In this document: in pieces, positions 44,950 to 55,839 of the stretch
Layout of the letters: every line of letters starts with the position of its first letter
Numbering within the stretch: the first letter of the stretch is position 1
Assembly (NCBI GenBank): GCA_963920525.1
Contig: OY986437.1
Location: forward strand, 57,369,330-57,433,329
Direction of reading: 5' to 3'
Origin: Dichetophora obliterata
Lineage: Eukaryota; Arthropoda; Insecta; Diptera; Sciomyzidae
Length of the DNA stretch: 64,000 nucleotides
The notes under the pieces: model-generated
Told to the model about the DNA's origin: nothing
What the model saw: the letters and a program-made list of their open reading frames with translations, nothing else
Databases searched by the model: none
Translations under genes and position numbers: made by a program

Positions 44950-46465
44950 CAATAAGAATGCTGTTTATATCAGAAAATCGGCATGCATTGATGTTTCAAA
45001 GAGCAAGCATGTGTTTTGTTCGAAGGTCAATTTACACTTTTACAAATTCACAAAACGATCAAATTCAAAAACAACGTCTGCTATAACTATGAATACTAGT
45101 ATCGCCTGTGTTCGAAAATCGACCATATCAAAATGGATTTGTATAGTGATTTTTTTTTTATTTTTATTGAAAAAGTTCATCAAAGTTAAAAAACATTACA
45201 TCGATAAATACTATTGGCTAATACATATCCACAACTCTTTTTGCGTACTCAGTGCTCGCTGCTATCAGAAGCCGAATGTAAAACAAATTTGCATGTATAG
45301 ATTGCGCTAATTATTGTTTGTTTTTGCTTCTCATATTGTTTCGATGTTCATTTTGCCGTTTCTTAAATTTTCACGAAATTCTTGAGTCACACTTATTTTT
45401 TTAAAAAATGAGCAGCTGACGTTATTTTTTTCATTTACTTAAATACTTATAGCACAATTTTAGTAAAGTGGACACATTTTAACAAATAAAAAATATATTT
45501 TAAAATCTTAATTGATTTGAGATCACTTGGTGCAAAAAAAATTATTTCAGTACAAACTTTTGGTTCTTGAAGATCCTTGAAGGACATGAAAATATCAAAG
45601 GTTTGGCTTTGAAAATAATTTTAGATCGTATAAAGTCCATTTACTCCAAAAATCACAAAAAATTCTCAGTCGCTTAGCGACAGGTCTGAAAGGGATAAAG
45701 GACGATCAAACTAACAAACAGAATGGTCGTTTAACAGACATTGAAAGTAGTCATGTCAAATTTTTTTAAATAGTGTTAGTGCTATTTTAAATTAATAACC
45801 AAATTTATTACATTTTATACATTTTTGGCTAATACAACTAAAACTGTATGAAATATGGCATTTCTCTTAATTTGTGGATGTCGTGTCATGAGTAAGGGTT
45901 TCGTTAAAGTAAAGATTTTCCTCTACATAAAACGACTAAACGCGCCTGAAGAAGTTTTAACTTAAAAATCTCAATTATTAAATATACAGACGTTGGAGGT
46001 CTCGCAGCTACATTGTAGGTATAAAAGAAATAATTGGTTACGTCATGTGTCTATTACCACTGGGTTCATTGAATGAAATTACTTCACTCTGTTCGGGTTA
46101 TCAGTTCGAGAGAGTAATTAAGAAACAGCAACAACAACAATGTCACACAGCCAGTGTTGCCAGGTGCCTTTTACCATTTACCCCTTGATTGGACTTAAAT
46201 CCCCCTAAAATTCTCCTAAAATTTTTACCGAAAAACATACAAAAGTTTCATACGGGGCAACTGAAAAGTAGTACAACTGCAATACAAGCCTATGTATTTA
46301 AAATATGTCTGTTGGACGTCTTTAACAAAGGCAGAAAGTTGCTTCATAGTTCTCAATTGTCTAATGTGAAATGGACATTAAAATTAAGTCTTACTGTTGA
46401 AAGGAGGCTTCGTCTCCTACTTTTTGATATATTTTTGGGCATATCGTTTCTTTCCATACTTTTCT
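44950..46465. other. No recognisable feature
   Basis: AT-rich. Near 46152 the text CAGTGTTGCCAGGTGCC, followed by C-rich CCCCCTAAAATTCTCCT, resembles 51925-52050 (CCCTAAAAAACCCCTAAA), so a shared degraded element may flank the LINE and RTE insertions. Confidence 0.35.
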
Positions 46466-46469
46466 TTCA

Positions 46470-46556
46470 AAAAGATCAAAGAACCAAGGCATGCGCCTTA
46501 TACAAACAACGTTTGGTTTTTGACCTGAAAGGAAAGGAATAGATTATTAGAGGAAG
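46470..46556 (+). repeat. Short dispersed repeat, copy 2
   Basis: Partner of 43831-43915: AAGATCAAAGAACCAAGG, TGCGCCTTATACAAACAA and GACCTGAAAGGAAAGG. Confidence 0.65.
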
Positions 46557-46799
46557 AATAGATTGGAACCATACTAGAATTATAGATAAGACGGAACAAA
46601 CTTGAAAGACAATATGAATTGCTTACAACAGAGGCTTGTGTTATGCCTTAAGCTCGGCAAGTATTTCCAGACCTGTTGCTCCTGTCTTTTAATCCAACAT
46701 TTTCCACAATTTAGTTGTGGAAATTTTGTTTCCATAATTAAAGTAAGGTGCGAGTAAAGCGCGAAGCAAGTTTGAAGTGAAGTTGGAAATTATTGGTAT

Positions 46800-48640
46800 T
46801 TAATTTTAAGTGCTGCCAATTCAGCTGTTTTTATAAATTGTTCCTGAAATACCCAAGAAGTCAAATATCATTATTTCTTAATTTTTTTATATTATTTTTA
46901 AGAAAATATTTAAAGAATAATGTTTCTAAAAATTCACTGGAAGTAGCTACTCTCTTTGCAAAATTTTTTAAATCTAATTTTGAATCAGGCACTGATTTTA
47001 TAAATGATAACTTTGTTAACTCTTCTCATTGCACTGATTTTGGAACACTTTCAATCTCTGAAAATGATGTCATTGAAGCGATAAAACCATTGAAAATGAG
47101 CACTAAGTGTGACTTTGATGGTTTGTCTGTTATTCTTATAAAAAATTGTTATTTATCCCTGGCAAGACCCCTTAAACTTATTTTTAATAAATCAATTTTA
47201 TTTGGCACGTTTATTCACGACTGAAAGGTATCTTTTGTGTCTCTAGTTTTCAAATCTGGTAATAGGAATAATATTGCTAACTTTAGACCTGTCACTAAGC
47301 TCACCACAGTGAGTAAAATTTTTTATCACATTGTTAAAGAAAAAATATTTTTCGCTATAAAAAGCTTTGTTTCACCAAATCAACATGGTTTTGTTCGTGG
47401 ACGCTCTACTGGTACAAATCTATCTTTGTTTACTGAATACTGTATTGCGTCATTTTTAAAAAGGATTACAAGTGGATGTTATCTACACAGACTTCTCCAA
47501 GGCTTTTGATAAAGCTTCACATAGTATTTTACTTAGAAAACTTGCTTGGCTTGGCTTAGATCTTGTCTATCAAATAGAATAAATTATGTGAAAATTGATA
47601 ATATTAATTCCAATTCTTTTGTTGAAATTTCTGGTGTTCCACAAGAAAGTATTCTAGGCCCGTTATTATTCTAAATATTCATTAATGATTTATCGTTTTC
47701 TGTAAAATATGCTCAATGTGTTTTGTTTGCTGATGCCTTAAAAATGTACCTTAAAGTTTAAAACGCGTCGGATATTATAAAACTTAAATCTAATTTGAAC
47801 TCAGTATATGAATGGTGTAAAAAAATTGCTTAATTTTAAATATTGGTGAATGTGCTGTTGTTTCATATTTAAAATCTATTAGTCCTATTTTGACGTCTTA
47901 TGAGCTAAATAATTTGCAACTTAATCGGGTGACAGTCATTAAGGACCTTGGAGTAATATTTGATTCAAAATTTTAGTTTTATTAATAATTTAAATTATAT
48001 GCTACCTAAAGCCTACCAAATATTAGCCTTTATATGTCGGAATAGTCTCAATTTTACGAATCCATATGTGCTTAAGACTCTTTTTACTTCACTTGTCCAC
48101 TCCAAATTAGAATATGCAACTTTTATATAGCTTTCGTTCTATGTCTCACATATTATGCGATTGAAGCGTGCACAAAAATCATTTATAAGGTTTGCTTTGC
48201 GGTTCTTTACTTTTGAGGAACCAAATCCATCATATGATGCCAGATGTGGTCTTTTACATTTGGAACCTTTATATAAAGAAATGACTTTATTATCTTTATT
48301 ATTAATATATTATGTAGTTGGTACATTAGATTGACCAAGCTTTTTAGGTCTAATAAATTTCAATGTACCATACAGATTTTTCCGTCATTCTGATATATTT
48401 TATTTAGGCACTTGCCGAATAAACTATGCCATAAATTCGCCAGTTAATAGAGAGTTAAGTGAATTCAATAATCTATGTAGAATATGTTATATCGATTTTG
48501 CCTCCTCAAAGGAGTCTCTAAAATGTATATTACAAGCTGCTATATAATGATTATATATTTTAAGTACTTTAGTGATAATTATTCGCAGTCAGTAAGAATT
48601 GTAAACATTCATTGACTTTGTAAATAAATAAATATAAAGT
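46800..48640 (+). mobile_element. Jockey-type LINE remnant (reverse transcriptase)
   Basis: 5'-truncated non-LTR element. Frames in order show LFAKFFKSNFES, AIKPLKMSTKCDFDGLSVIL, LVFKSGNRNNIANFRPV, NQHGFVRGRSTGTNL, DFSKAFD near 47490, GVPQESILGPLLF near 47633, LFADALKMYLK near 47727 (FADD changed to FADA), and RAQKSFIRFALRFF near 48165. Stops and frameshifts occur throughout, and the second catalytic Asp of the RT box is lost. The 3' end is an AAATAAATAAATATAAAG tail near 48620-48640. The RTE copy 2 begins about 50 bp further on. Confidence 0.85.
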
Positions 48641-48690
48641 AAGAAAACTTTATTTCCAAAGGTCAATTTTTCAAATGCCCCTAAAAACTC

Positions 48691-51600
48691 CTTACTACTT
48701 ACTTACTTAGTTGGCGCTACAACCGTATGTCGGTCTTGGCCTCATCTAAGAATTTGCGCCAGCTATTTCTGTCTTTCGCTTGCTGGCGCCAGTTGAAAAT
48801 TCCAAGCTTCGTCAGGTTGTCCTCTACTTGGTCTTTCCAACGAAGATGCGGTCGTCCTCTTCTGCGTTGACCGCCGCTGGGTACCGAATCGAATGTTTTC
48901 TTCACTGGAGCATCGTCTTTCATGCGCTGAACATGACCAAGCCAGCGAAGCCGCTCGATTTTAATGCGCTTGACTATGTCGATGTCAGCGTACAGCTCAT
49001 ACAGTTCATTATTCCACCGTATTCAGTACTCGCCATTGACGCAGATTGGTCCGTAGATCTTACGAAGAATCTTTCTCTCGAATGCTCCTAAAGTCTTTTC
49101 ATCTAAACTGCTCAGCGTCCAGGTTTGTGATGCGTAAAGTAGGACGGGCATGATGAGCGATTTATAGAGCGTGATTTTCGTTCGTCGAGAGAGGGCTCTG
49201 CTTCTCAATTGCCTACTGAGCCCAAAGTAACACCTGTTGGCAAGAGTTATTCTTCGTTTGATATCAATGCTGATGTCGTTGGTTGAATTAATGCTGGATC
49301 CCAGATAAACGAAGTTCTTCACAACCTCGAAGGAAGTATTGTCAACGGTAACGTGGGTTCCAAGACGCTGGGACTGTTTGTTTGTTGACACCAAGTATTT
49401 CGTCTTATCTGCATTCACTGACAGACCCATTCGACTTGACTCTCTTTCTAATCTGGAAAATGCTGCACTGACTTCGCGCGTATTATGGCCAATGATATCT
49501 ATGTCATCAGCATACGCAAGCAGCATAACACTCTTGTAGAATATTGTGCCACTACGTCTCAGATCAGCAGCTCGGATGATCTTTTCCATCATTAGGTTGA
49601 AAAAGTCGCACGGTAAGGAATCACCTTGTCTGAAACCTCGTTTGGTAATAAATGGTGGGGAGAGGTCCTTCCCGATTTTAACTGCGCTGCTGGTGTTGCT
49701 CAGTGTCATCCTGCAAAGTCGTATTAGTTTTGCAGGAATACCAAATTCAGACATGGTGGAGTACAGGTGCTTCCTTATTGGGCTGTCGAAGGCGGCTTTG
49801 TAGTCGACAAAAAGATGGTGGGTGTCGACTTGTTTTTCTTGAGTCTTCTCCAAGATTTGTCGTAGCGTGAAAATCTGGTCGATGGTGGACTTTCCAGGTC
49901 TGAAGCCACACTTATAAGGTCCGATCAGATCGTTTACAATGGGCTTCAATCTTTCATATAAAACGCTTGACAGGACCTTATATGCGATATTAAGGTAATT
50001 GGCACAGATAGTGGGATCGCCTTTCTTGTGGATTAGGCAGAGCAGACTGAGATTCCAATCGTTCGGAATGCATTCTTCCGACCATATTCTGCATAGAAGC
50101 TCGTAAATGCATTTAAGTAGAGCTTCGCCTCCGTTCTTAAACAGCTCAGCAGGTAAGCCATCAGCTCCCGCGGCTTTGTTATTTTTAAGCCGAGCTGTAG
50201 CTGTCAGAACTTCATCATAGTCGGGCAGCGGAACCTTGACGCTGTCATCCGCAATTGGGGTTTCCGGAATATCATCTCTATTGGCGGGATTGTTGTCAGC
50301 GTCGCCATTTAGTAGCTTAGAGAAGTGTTCCCTCCATAACGTCAGTGTACTCTTGACATCTGTCACTAGATTTCCGTTTTCATCCTTGCAGGAAGAGGCC
50401 CCGGTTTTAAAACCATCGGCAAGGCGTCTTATTTTTTCGAAAAATTTTCGGGCCTCATTCCTGTCACCATACATCTCAATCTTCTCTTGCTCGCGCTTTT
50501 CTGCCTCTCTTTTTTCAGCCTGAAAATACGTCTCTCTTCCCTCCTCTTTTCTTTGTATCGCTCCTTAGCAGCGCGCGTTACAACCGACTGCAGGGTGGCT
50601 TTGTAGGCGGCGTCTTTCTCTGCAGTGGCGTCGCGACACTCCTGGTCGTACCACTGGTTTCGGCGAGGGCGTTGGTAGCCAATCACCTCTTCAGCAGCCG
50701 CACGCATGGAGTTGGAAATGTGTGTCCACTGCGCGCATATATCATCGATTGGAGGAGTGCTTAGAAGCAGGAGTGAGAGTCGAGTGGCGAAAGCATCGGC
50801 TGTCTGTTTCGATTGCAGCTTGTCGACGTCTAGCTTTCTCTGTGTAGGGTTGCGTGTATTCTTAGCTGCGCACAGACGTGTACGGATCTTGGCTGCAACA
50901 AGATAGTGATCCGAGTCAATGTTTGCACCACGGATCGTGCGTACATCCAATACACTGGAAGAGTGCCTTCCGTCGATCAAAACGTGATCAATTTGATTTT
51001 TGGTTTTTTGATCAGGGGACATCCAGGTGGCTTTATGAAGTTTGAGATTCTTGAATCTAGTGCTACTTACGACCATGTTTCGTGCTGCGGCGAAGTCAAT
51101 CAGCCTCATTTCGTTATCGGAGGTGTTGTCGTGGAGGCTGAACTTTCCGACTGTTGGACCAAAAATATTTTCCTTGCCCACCTTAGCGTTGAAGTCACCA
51201 AGCACGATTTTTACGGCGTGGCGGGGGCAGCGTTCGTAAGCATTTTCAAGGCGCTCGTAGAAAATTTCCTTGATCTCATCGTCCTTGTCTTCTGTCTGAG
51301 CGTGCGCACATATTAGGCTTATATTGAAAAATCTAACCTTGATGCGGATTATGGCAAGTCGTTCGTTCACAGGTGTGAATCGCAGGACGTGGGGCCGTAG
51401 TCTCTTGCCAACTACAAATCCGCATCCAAACTCGTGCTTCTCCGCATGGCCGCTGTAGTAGATATCACAGGATGCATGCCGAATGCAACCCTGTCCCTTC
51501 CATCGTATTTCTTGGATAGCAGTGATATCAGCTTTGTATCTTTCCAAGACATCAGTCAGTTCGATAGAGGCACCTTCCCAATTAAGGGTTCGGACATTCC

Positions 51601-51836
51601 AGGTGCATATCCGTAAATCATTATCAGTTTTTCGTTTGCGGTAGTCGTCATCAGATTTGGGGATCATTTTTCTTCTATTCTTGTTTGTTTTCATTGAAAT
51701 TGGTTTTTACGGGTGGGCTTCAAACCCGACGCACAACCTATTTTAAGCCTAGGGAGGCCCGCCGCTCAAATTAGCCGCCAAACTAACGGTTGTCAGTTTT
51801 GACGTTGCCAAGGAAACATCACGTGGAGGTTTGAGT
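48691..51836 (-). mobile_element. RTE-type LINE, copy 2, near intact
   Basis: Minus strand. The 3' end at 48691-48710 is (AAGT)n-like, read as ACTTACTTACTT on the plus strand. The 5' leader up to 51836 shares CTCAAACCTCCACGTG and GCGGCGGGCCTCCCTAGG with copy 1. I found no clear target duplication. It has only two obvious coding disruptions. Confidence 0.92.
48717..51667 (-). pseudogene. RTE endonuclease-reverse transcriptase, copy 2, two disruptions
   Basis: Reading on the minus strand from the conserved MIPKSDDDYRK start (51667): ICTWNVRTLNW, AIQEIRWKGQG, VLGDFNAKVG, QIDHVLIDGRH and DSDHYLVAAK form a complete AP endonuclease. Then come a basic linker, AAGADGLPAELFKNGGEAL, CGFRPGKSTIDQIFTLR, HLFVDYKAAFDS, RGFRQGDSLPCDFFNLMMEK, AYADDIDIIG and FVYLGSSINS of the reverse transcriptase, and a C-terminal GRPHLRWKDQVEDNL region. 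Disruptions: one base missing from the A run at 50510-50515 (six, against seven in copy 1), which splits the frame between 50474 and 50429, and a TGA at 49023-49025. A 15-bp deletion near 49996 removes five residues from the NRGISLLN motif of the RT. Confidence 0.93.
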
Positions 51837-52046
51837 CGACTTGAGGCGATTTCACAGAGATTATGCTGGCCTCGCCAGGTTGAGACAGTCAGACATGTTA
51901 CATTGTTCCATCGCCCCCAGTTTCCCTACAAAAAAACCCCTACAAAACATTAAATTTCCCTAAAAAACCCCTAAAGATTCATTGCCCAAAAATCCCTCAA
52001 CAGTTAAAAAAACCTCTAAATCTAGGGGGATATCCCAACCAGCCAA
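51837..52046. other. CCCTAAA-rich flank
   Basis: Repeated CCCTACAAAA, CCCTAAAAAACCCC and CTCTAAATC words; no gene. May pair with similar wording at 46175-46215 as remains of an older element split by the insertions between. Confidence 0.4.
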
Positions 52047-52133
52047 CATTACACACAGCTCTGTTGAAGTGTTCTGAGTCACTCTCGTTTCTCTCGTGTA
52101 TGCTACAGCAACGATGTTCAACAGAGCTGTGTT
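52047..52133. repeat. Short hairpin with 17-28 bp arms
   Basis: ACACAGCTCTGTTGAA near 52055 and its exact inverse TTCAACAGAGCTGTGT near 52116, with looser pairing extending to CCAACA/TGTTGG. Loop about 45 bases. Confidence 0.6.
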
Positions 52134-52149
52134 GCTGTTGGTTTGCACT

Positions 52150-53140
52150 GTCCCATTGAGAAAAAAGATTTGAACATTTGCTCAGTTTTACCTATCTTAA
52201 TGACAATTTATTCGAATAAAAATGATATTCTGCAAATGTATTCGAAAATACCTTTCCAACGATGTAAGATTTATGTAAATATGCTGACGTTAACACAGCT
52301 AAAATCGTACCATAATTTTTTTGTTTGCGAATTAATATATAGATAAGGAAATATATTAAAAAATAGATTTGAAATATTTGAAAAAATTTTTCACAAAATT
52401 ATTTTTTAAGCTGTAGAACGTTGTAAAAAATATAACAACAACAACATTTTTATCAAATTAATTTTCATCAAAAAATCATAGGGGGTATAGGTGGCCCATG
52501 ATTTTTAATGATAGAAACTGTTCATGTGTCAAAATGGAGCAATTTTTGCAAACAAATGATGCTATATGAAAGAGTAGTAATAAAATGATAATTTTAAAAA
52601 ATGAAAATTGAAAAAAAGTGTACAACAAAAACAACTCTTAGCCTATTTTTGAGTACAAGTTGGATATTTTAGAGGTTTTTTTAAAACAATATAAAACATT
52701 GCATTGGTGAGGTAACGGTAAACCTTTTCTCATTTTCACAATTTACTTAATTGAACTTTCCAACAAAGAATATTTGATGAAAATCGATTTAAAAATGTTG
52801 GAAATGGTGGAAATTGCTAAGTCAAAACTTGGAATTTCAATCGTTTTTTTTTTTTCATTCTGAGATATTTTTTGAGATATCGCAATAATTTTGATGTCAT
52901 AATAAAAGGTTTTTTTTTAAACATTTCAATATCCGTACAAAATATTTCCGAAAAAGCTTTAATTTAACGTTATTTTTAATAATCAACGACTTTCCTTACA
53001 AAAACTCATTGTTATGCATTGAGAAAGTCTATAGTTTTTGAGATATAGCTAAAAGTTTGATGTCATTATAACTTTTTTTTATGATTGAGATGAATGAGAT
53101 AAGATGAGATGATATGATATAATTGGAGTGAGAAATGCAC
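52150..53140. other. No recognisable feature
   Basis: AT-rich sequence with a (GAGAT)n-like tract near 53083-53115. No gene or repeat family recognised. Confidence 0.4.
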
Positions 53141-53144
53141 ACTT

Positions 53145-53355
53145 AACATTTTTAAACTACAACTAGTGTCCTTTGGTTGATTCCAAAAATATTAAAAATC
53201 GTGTGTAATTGTGTAATATTTGTGAAATCGTACACATGGTTATGAAAGTCAAAGGATATGCTCCATTTAATATTTTTGAAATCCGCCCAAGGACACTAGT
53301 TGTATTTTAAAATGATTAAATGGAACATATCCTTTGACCTTCTTAGCAATGTGTA
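53145..53355. repeat. Interlocked inverted repeats
   Basis: Hairpin 1: 53231-53271 (TACACATGGTTATGAAAGTC onward) pairs with 53315-53355. Hairpin 2: ACAACTAGTGTCCTT near 53160 pairs with AAGGACACTAGTTGT near 53290, and AAAAATATTAAA near 53186 with TTTAATATTTTT near 53266. The arm of the second lies in the loop of the first, so the two folds compete. Confidence 0.7.
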
Positions 53356-53607
53356 CTTAATTTCATTCAATTATTCAACTCCTTGACTGTTTAGATGCAA
53401 GATAAAAAAAGACTAGCACGTTACACTTCTTTAATTGCTAATTAACCCTGTTTATACAATATTCATTAAGTTTTTCACTGATTTATAAAAAAGACTTCAA
53501 ACACTAACAGAAAATGTGGATAATGCACTCTATAAACGCGATGGAAATTACAGAAAAAACTTGAAAGAAAAAAAAAGATTGCCACGTTACAAGAAACTAG
53601 TAAAAAA

Positions 53608-54360
53608 TTATCTTCAACTGGGCCGAAGTTAAAATACCCCCACGGGCGACGAATTTTCCAAATTTCATACCTAAATTTTATATTAATTGTTAAAGGTTTT
53701 GTGCAAAATTTGAAGTCATTAGATTAGTTTTTGTGGAATTGAAAGAGATTTAACAATTTTGGTGAACTTTGTATGGGAGGTAGGCATGGTTTTCATTTCA
53801 TCCCATTTTTAAAATTTCATACTCAAAGTTTATAAGAAGTTTTAAAGACGCTGTGCAAAATTTTAAGTCATTTCTGTGGATTTTAAAGAGATTTTACCAT
53901 ATTGGTTAAGTCACTGTGTGAGGGAGGTAGGCGTGGTTTTCATCCGATTTTAACAAATTTCTTACTCAAAATTTATATTAAATATCTAAGACATTGTGCT
54001 AAATTTGAAGTCTTTAAATTAGTTTTTGTGGATTTCAAAGAGATTTACCGTTTTGGCTTAGTCACTTTGTATGGGAGGTAGGCGAGGTTTTCATCCGATT
54101 TAGCTCATTTTCGAACTTGGCCTCCATTTTTGAATAAAAAGGTTATTAATTGAATTTCGTTATGATACCTTAAAAATTACGGCGGTTATCGTGACCACAG
54201 ACGGACAGACGCACATGGCTAAATTGACTCAGGAGGTGATGCTGATCAAAAATATATATACTTTTCTATACCGGCCACGCCTTTTTATGGGCGTTACAAA
54301 CGGAGTGACAAAGTTAATATATCCCTATTACGTTTTTTAAACATGGGGGTATAAAAGGCG
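53608..54360 (+). mobile_element. DINE-1/INE-1-like repeat, copy 2, with ~148-bp internal tandem units
   Basis: Starts TTATCTTCAACTGGGCCGAA followed by GTTAAAATACCCCC. Three direct units, centred on GTATGGGAGGTAGGC-like words at about 53770, 53915 and 54066, make the body; then ACAGACGGACAGACG, GGTGATGCTGATCAAAAA, TATATATACTTTTCTATAC, GGGCGTTACAAACGGAGTGA, and a terminal ATATATCCC...GGGGGTATAAA stem-loop. The same order as 36766-37550. Confidence 0.62.
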
Positions 54361-54439
54361 GCACATTTCGTAGCCATTTAAGATATTATAAATAGTTAAT
54401 TAATTTTATGATCTATTATATTATTACATGAATTTGATT

Positions 54440-54785
54440 GCGAGCTTTAGATCAAGTAAATGTTTAAGAAAGCAACAACAACAACAACAACAACTCTGTA
54501 TAGAGTCAATCACTTAGCTGACTAGACAGTCTGTTTCGGAAATTGCTAGATTTCCTCTTCAGTTGTCTTTGAGTGATTAAGCTGTTATCAATTCACTGCT
54601 TAAAGTTAGATATGATTTCACACATTTGAAATTCATTCATTTGAATTATAAAGAACAAATTGAACGTTCAAATTGGCTACTTAATCATAAGTCATTTTTA
54701 AGGCAGTAAGCTATTTATAGATCACCGCTATCAACTTTATCAAGGTTGCCATCTATTTTAGTTGCTTCTTATTAATTTCAATATT
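54440..54785 (+). repeat. Structured interspersed repeat, copy 4
   Basis: Complete copy: GCGAGCTTTAGATCAAGTAA, (CAA)n, CTCTGTATAGAG, CAATCACTTAGCTGACTAGA, CTGTTTCGGAAATTGCTAGA, CTCTTCAGT, GAGTGATTAAGCTG, and the AGATCACCGCTATCAAC 3' segment that forms the hairpin arm in copy 1. Confidence 0.8.
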
Positions 54786-55062
54786 CATTGGTGTTCGACA
54801 ATTTGCCGAAGTGCATCATAGAAATGAAACGAGTTTTTTTTTGCTTCGCTAGAAGCTAGTGTTTTAACAGAAGAATGGCTATTTTCACTTATACGAAGGT
54901 ACTCGGGTACCTCCGGGTAAAATACATGCGAATTCGAGCTGTTATGGTATTTGTCGATTTTTTACGTTTAAAGAATCATGTACTGATGCAATCAGGATGA
55001 AGGATTACAAAGTTACTTTGGATTTTTTCATTCACATCTAGTTTCTTTCATACAGATAGTGT

Positions 55063-55162
55063 AAAGGTACCCGGGTACCTTCGTATACACGAAAGGGGAA
55101 ACTTTTAGGTACCCAGGTACTTTCGTATACACGAAAGGGGGAAATTTTTCGTATACACATGA
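55063..55162. repeat. Local palindromic tandem (GGTACCCGGGTACC units)
   Basis: The unit AGGTACCCRGGTACYTTCGTATACACGAAAGGGG-like (split here: GGTACCCGGGTACCTTCG and TATACACGAAAGGGG) occurs at about 55066 and 55111, with a partial third TTCGTATACAC at 55149 and a related CGAAGGTACTCGGGTACC near 54896. Confidence 0.75.
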
Positions 55163-55835
55163 GGGTTAAGCAGTGAGTGCATCTATAAGAGTAAGGCTTA
55201 GGCCTTTTCCACACTTGGTCAACGCAATTCCAACACAACTTCAACGCAACAGCGAAAAAGTTGAAAAGCAATGCAACTATAAACCGAATGCTTTCAGACT
55301 TGCTTCAAAAGTCATGCAACATATAATAATTGTTATTACATAATAACTGATGTTTTTCGACTTCTTGCACTAATTTAATATTTAACATTTGCTCATTCAT
55401 CTTGCAAACTATTTCTTCTTCTTTTAGATTCTATTAGGAACTAATTAATTAGCTTATTCATCTTGATTAGTATATAGCCTACTGCACTACAAATACTTGA
55501 ATTCTCAAATCAAACAAACTGATGCAACAAGTGGCCGATGAAAATTGCGGAAAGCCGCGTTGCATTGAACAGGTTGAGAACGTGTCGAGAACTTGTTGAG
55601 TGCAAGTTGCTTAATCTGAAGGTTCCGGTATAAATACACAGGCTAGCAACTTGAGTTGGAGTTGCGTTAACCAAGTGTGGAAAAGGCCTAAATCACTCAA
55701 AGCCTACTGAAGAGGAAATGTAGCAATTTCCGAAACAGGCTGTCTAGTCAGCTAAGTGATTGACTCTTTACAGAGATGTTGTTGTTGTTGTTGCCTTTTT
55801 AAAAATTTACTTGATCTAAAGCTCGGTATTATAAT
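55160..55835 (-). repeat. Structured interspersed repeat, copy 5, split by a MITE
   Basis: Inverse orientation to copy 4, so the two lie head to head around 54786-55159. The 5' part (55692-55835) and a continuation ending with the inverse of ACTCACTGCTTAA (55165-55180) are separated by the 488-bp MITE at 55201-55688, which sits in the GAGTGATTAAGC block. Confidence 0.8.
55201..55688. mobile_element. 488-bp TA-flanked MITE
   Basis: Ends GGCCTTTTCCACACTTGGTC and, inverted, GGCCTTTTCCACACTTGGTT, followed inside by AACGCAA. TA borders both ends (55199-55200, 55689-55690). No coding capacity; interior has CAACTTCAACGCAACA and CAAGTTGCTTAATC. Confidence 0.85.
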
Positions 55836-55839
55836 AGAT

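Noticed and set aside
48780..51616. Plus-strand frames up to 136 codons
   Set aside because: Antisense of the RTE copy 2 coding region.
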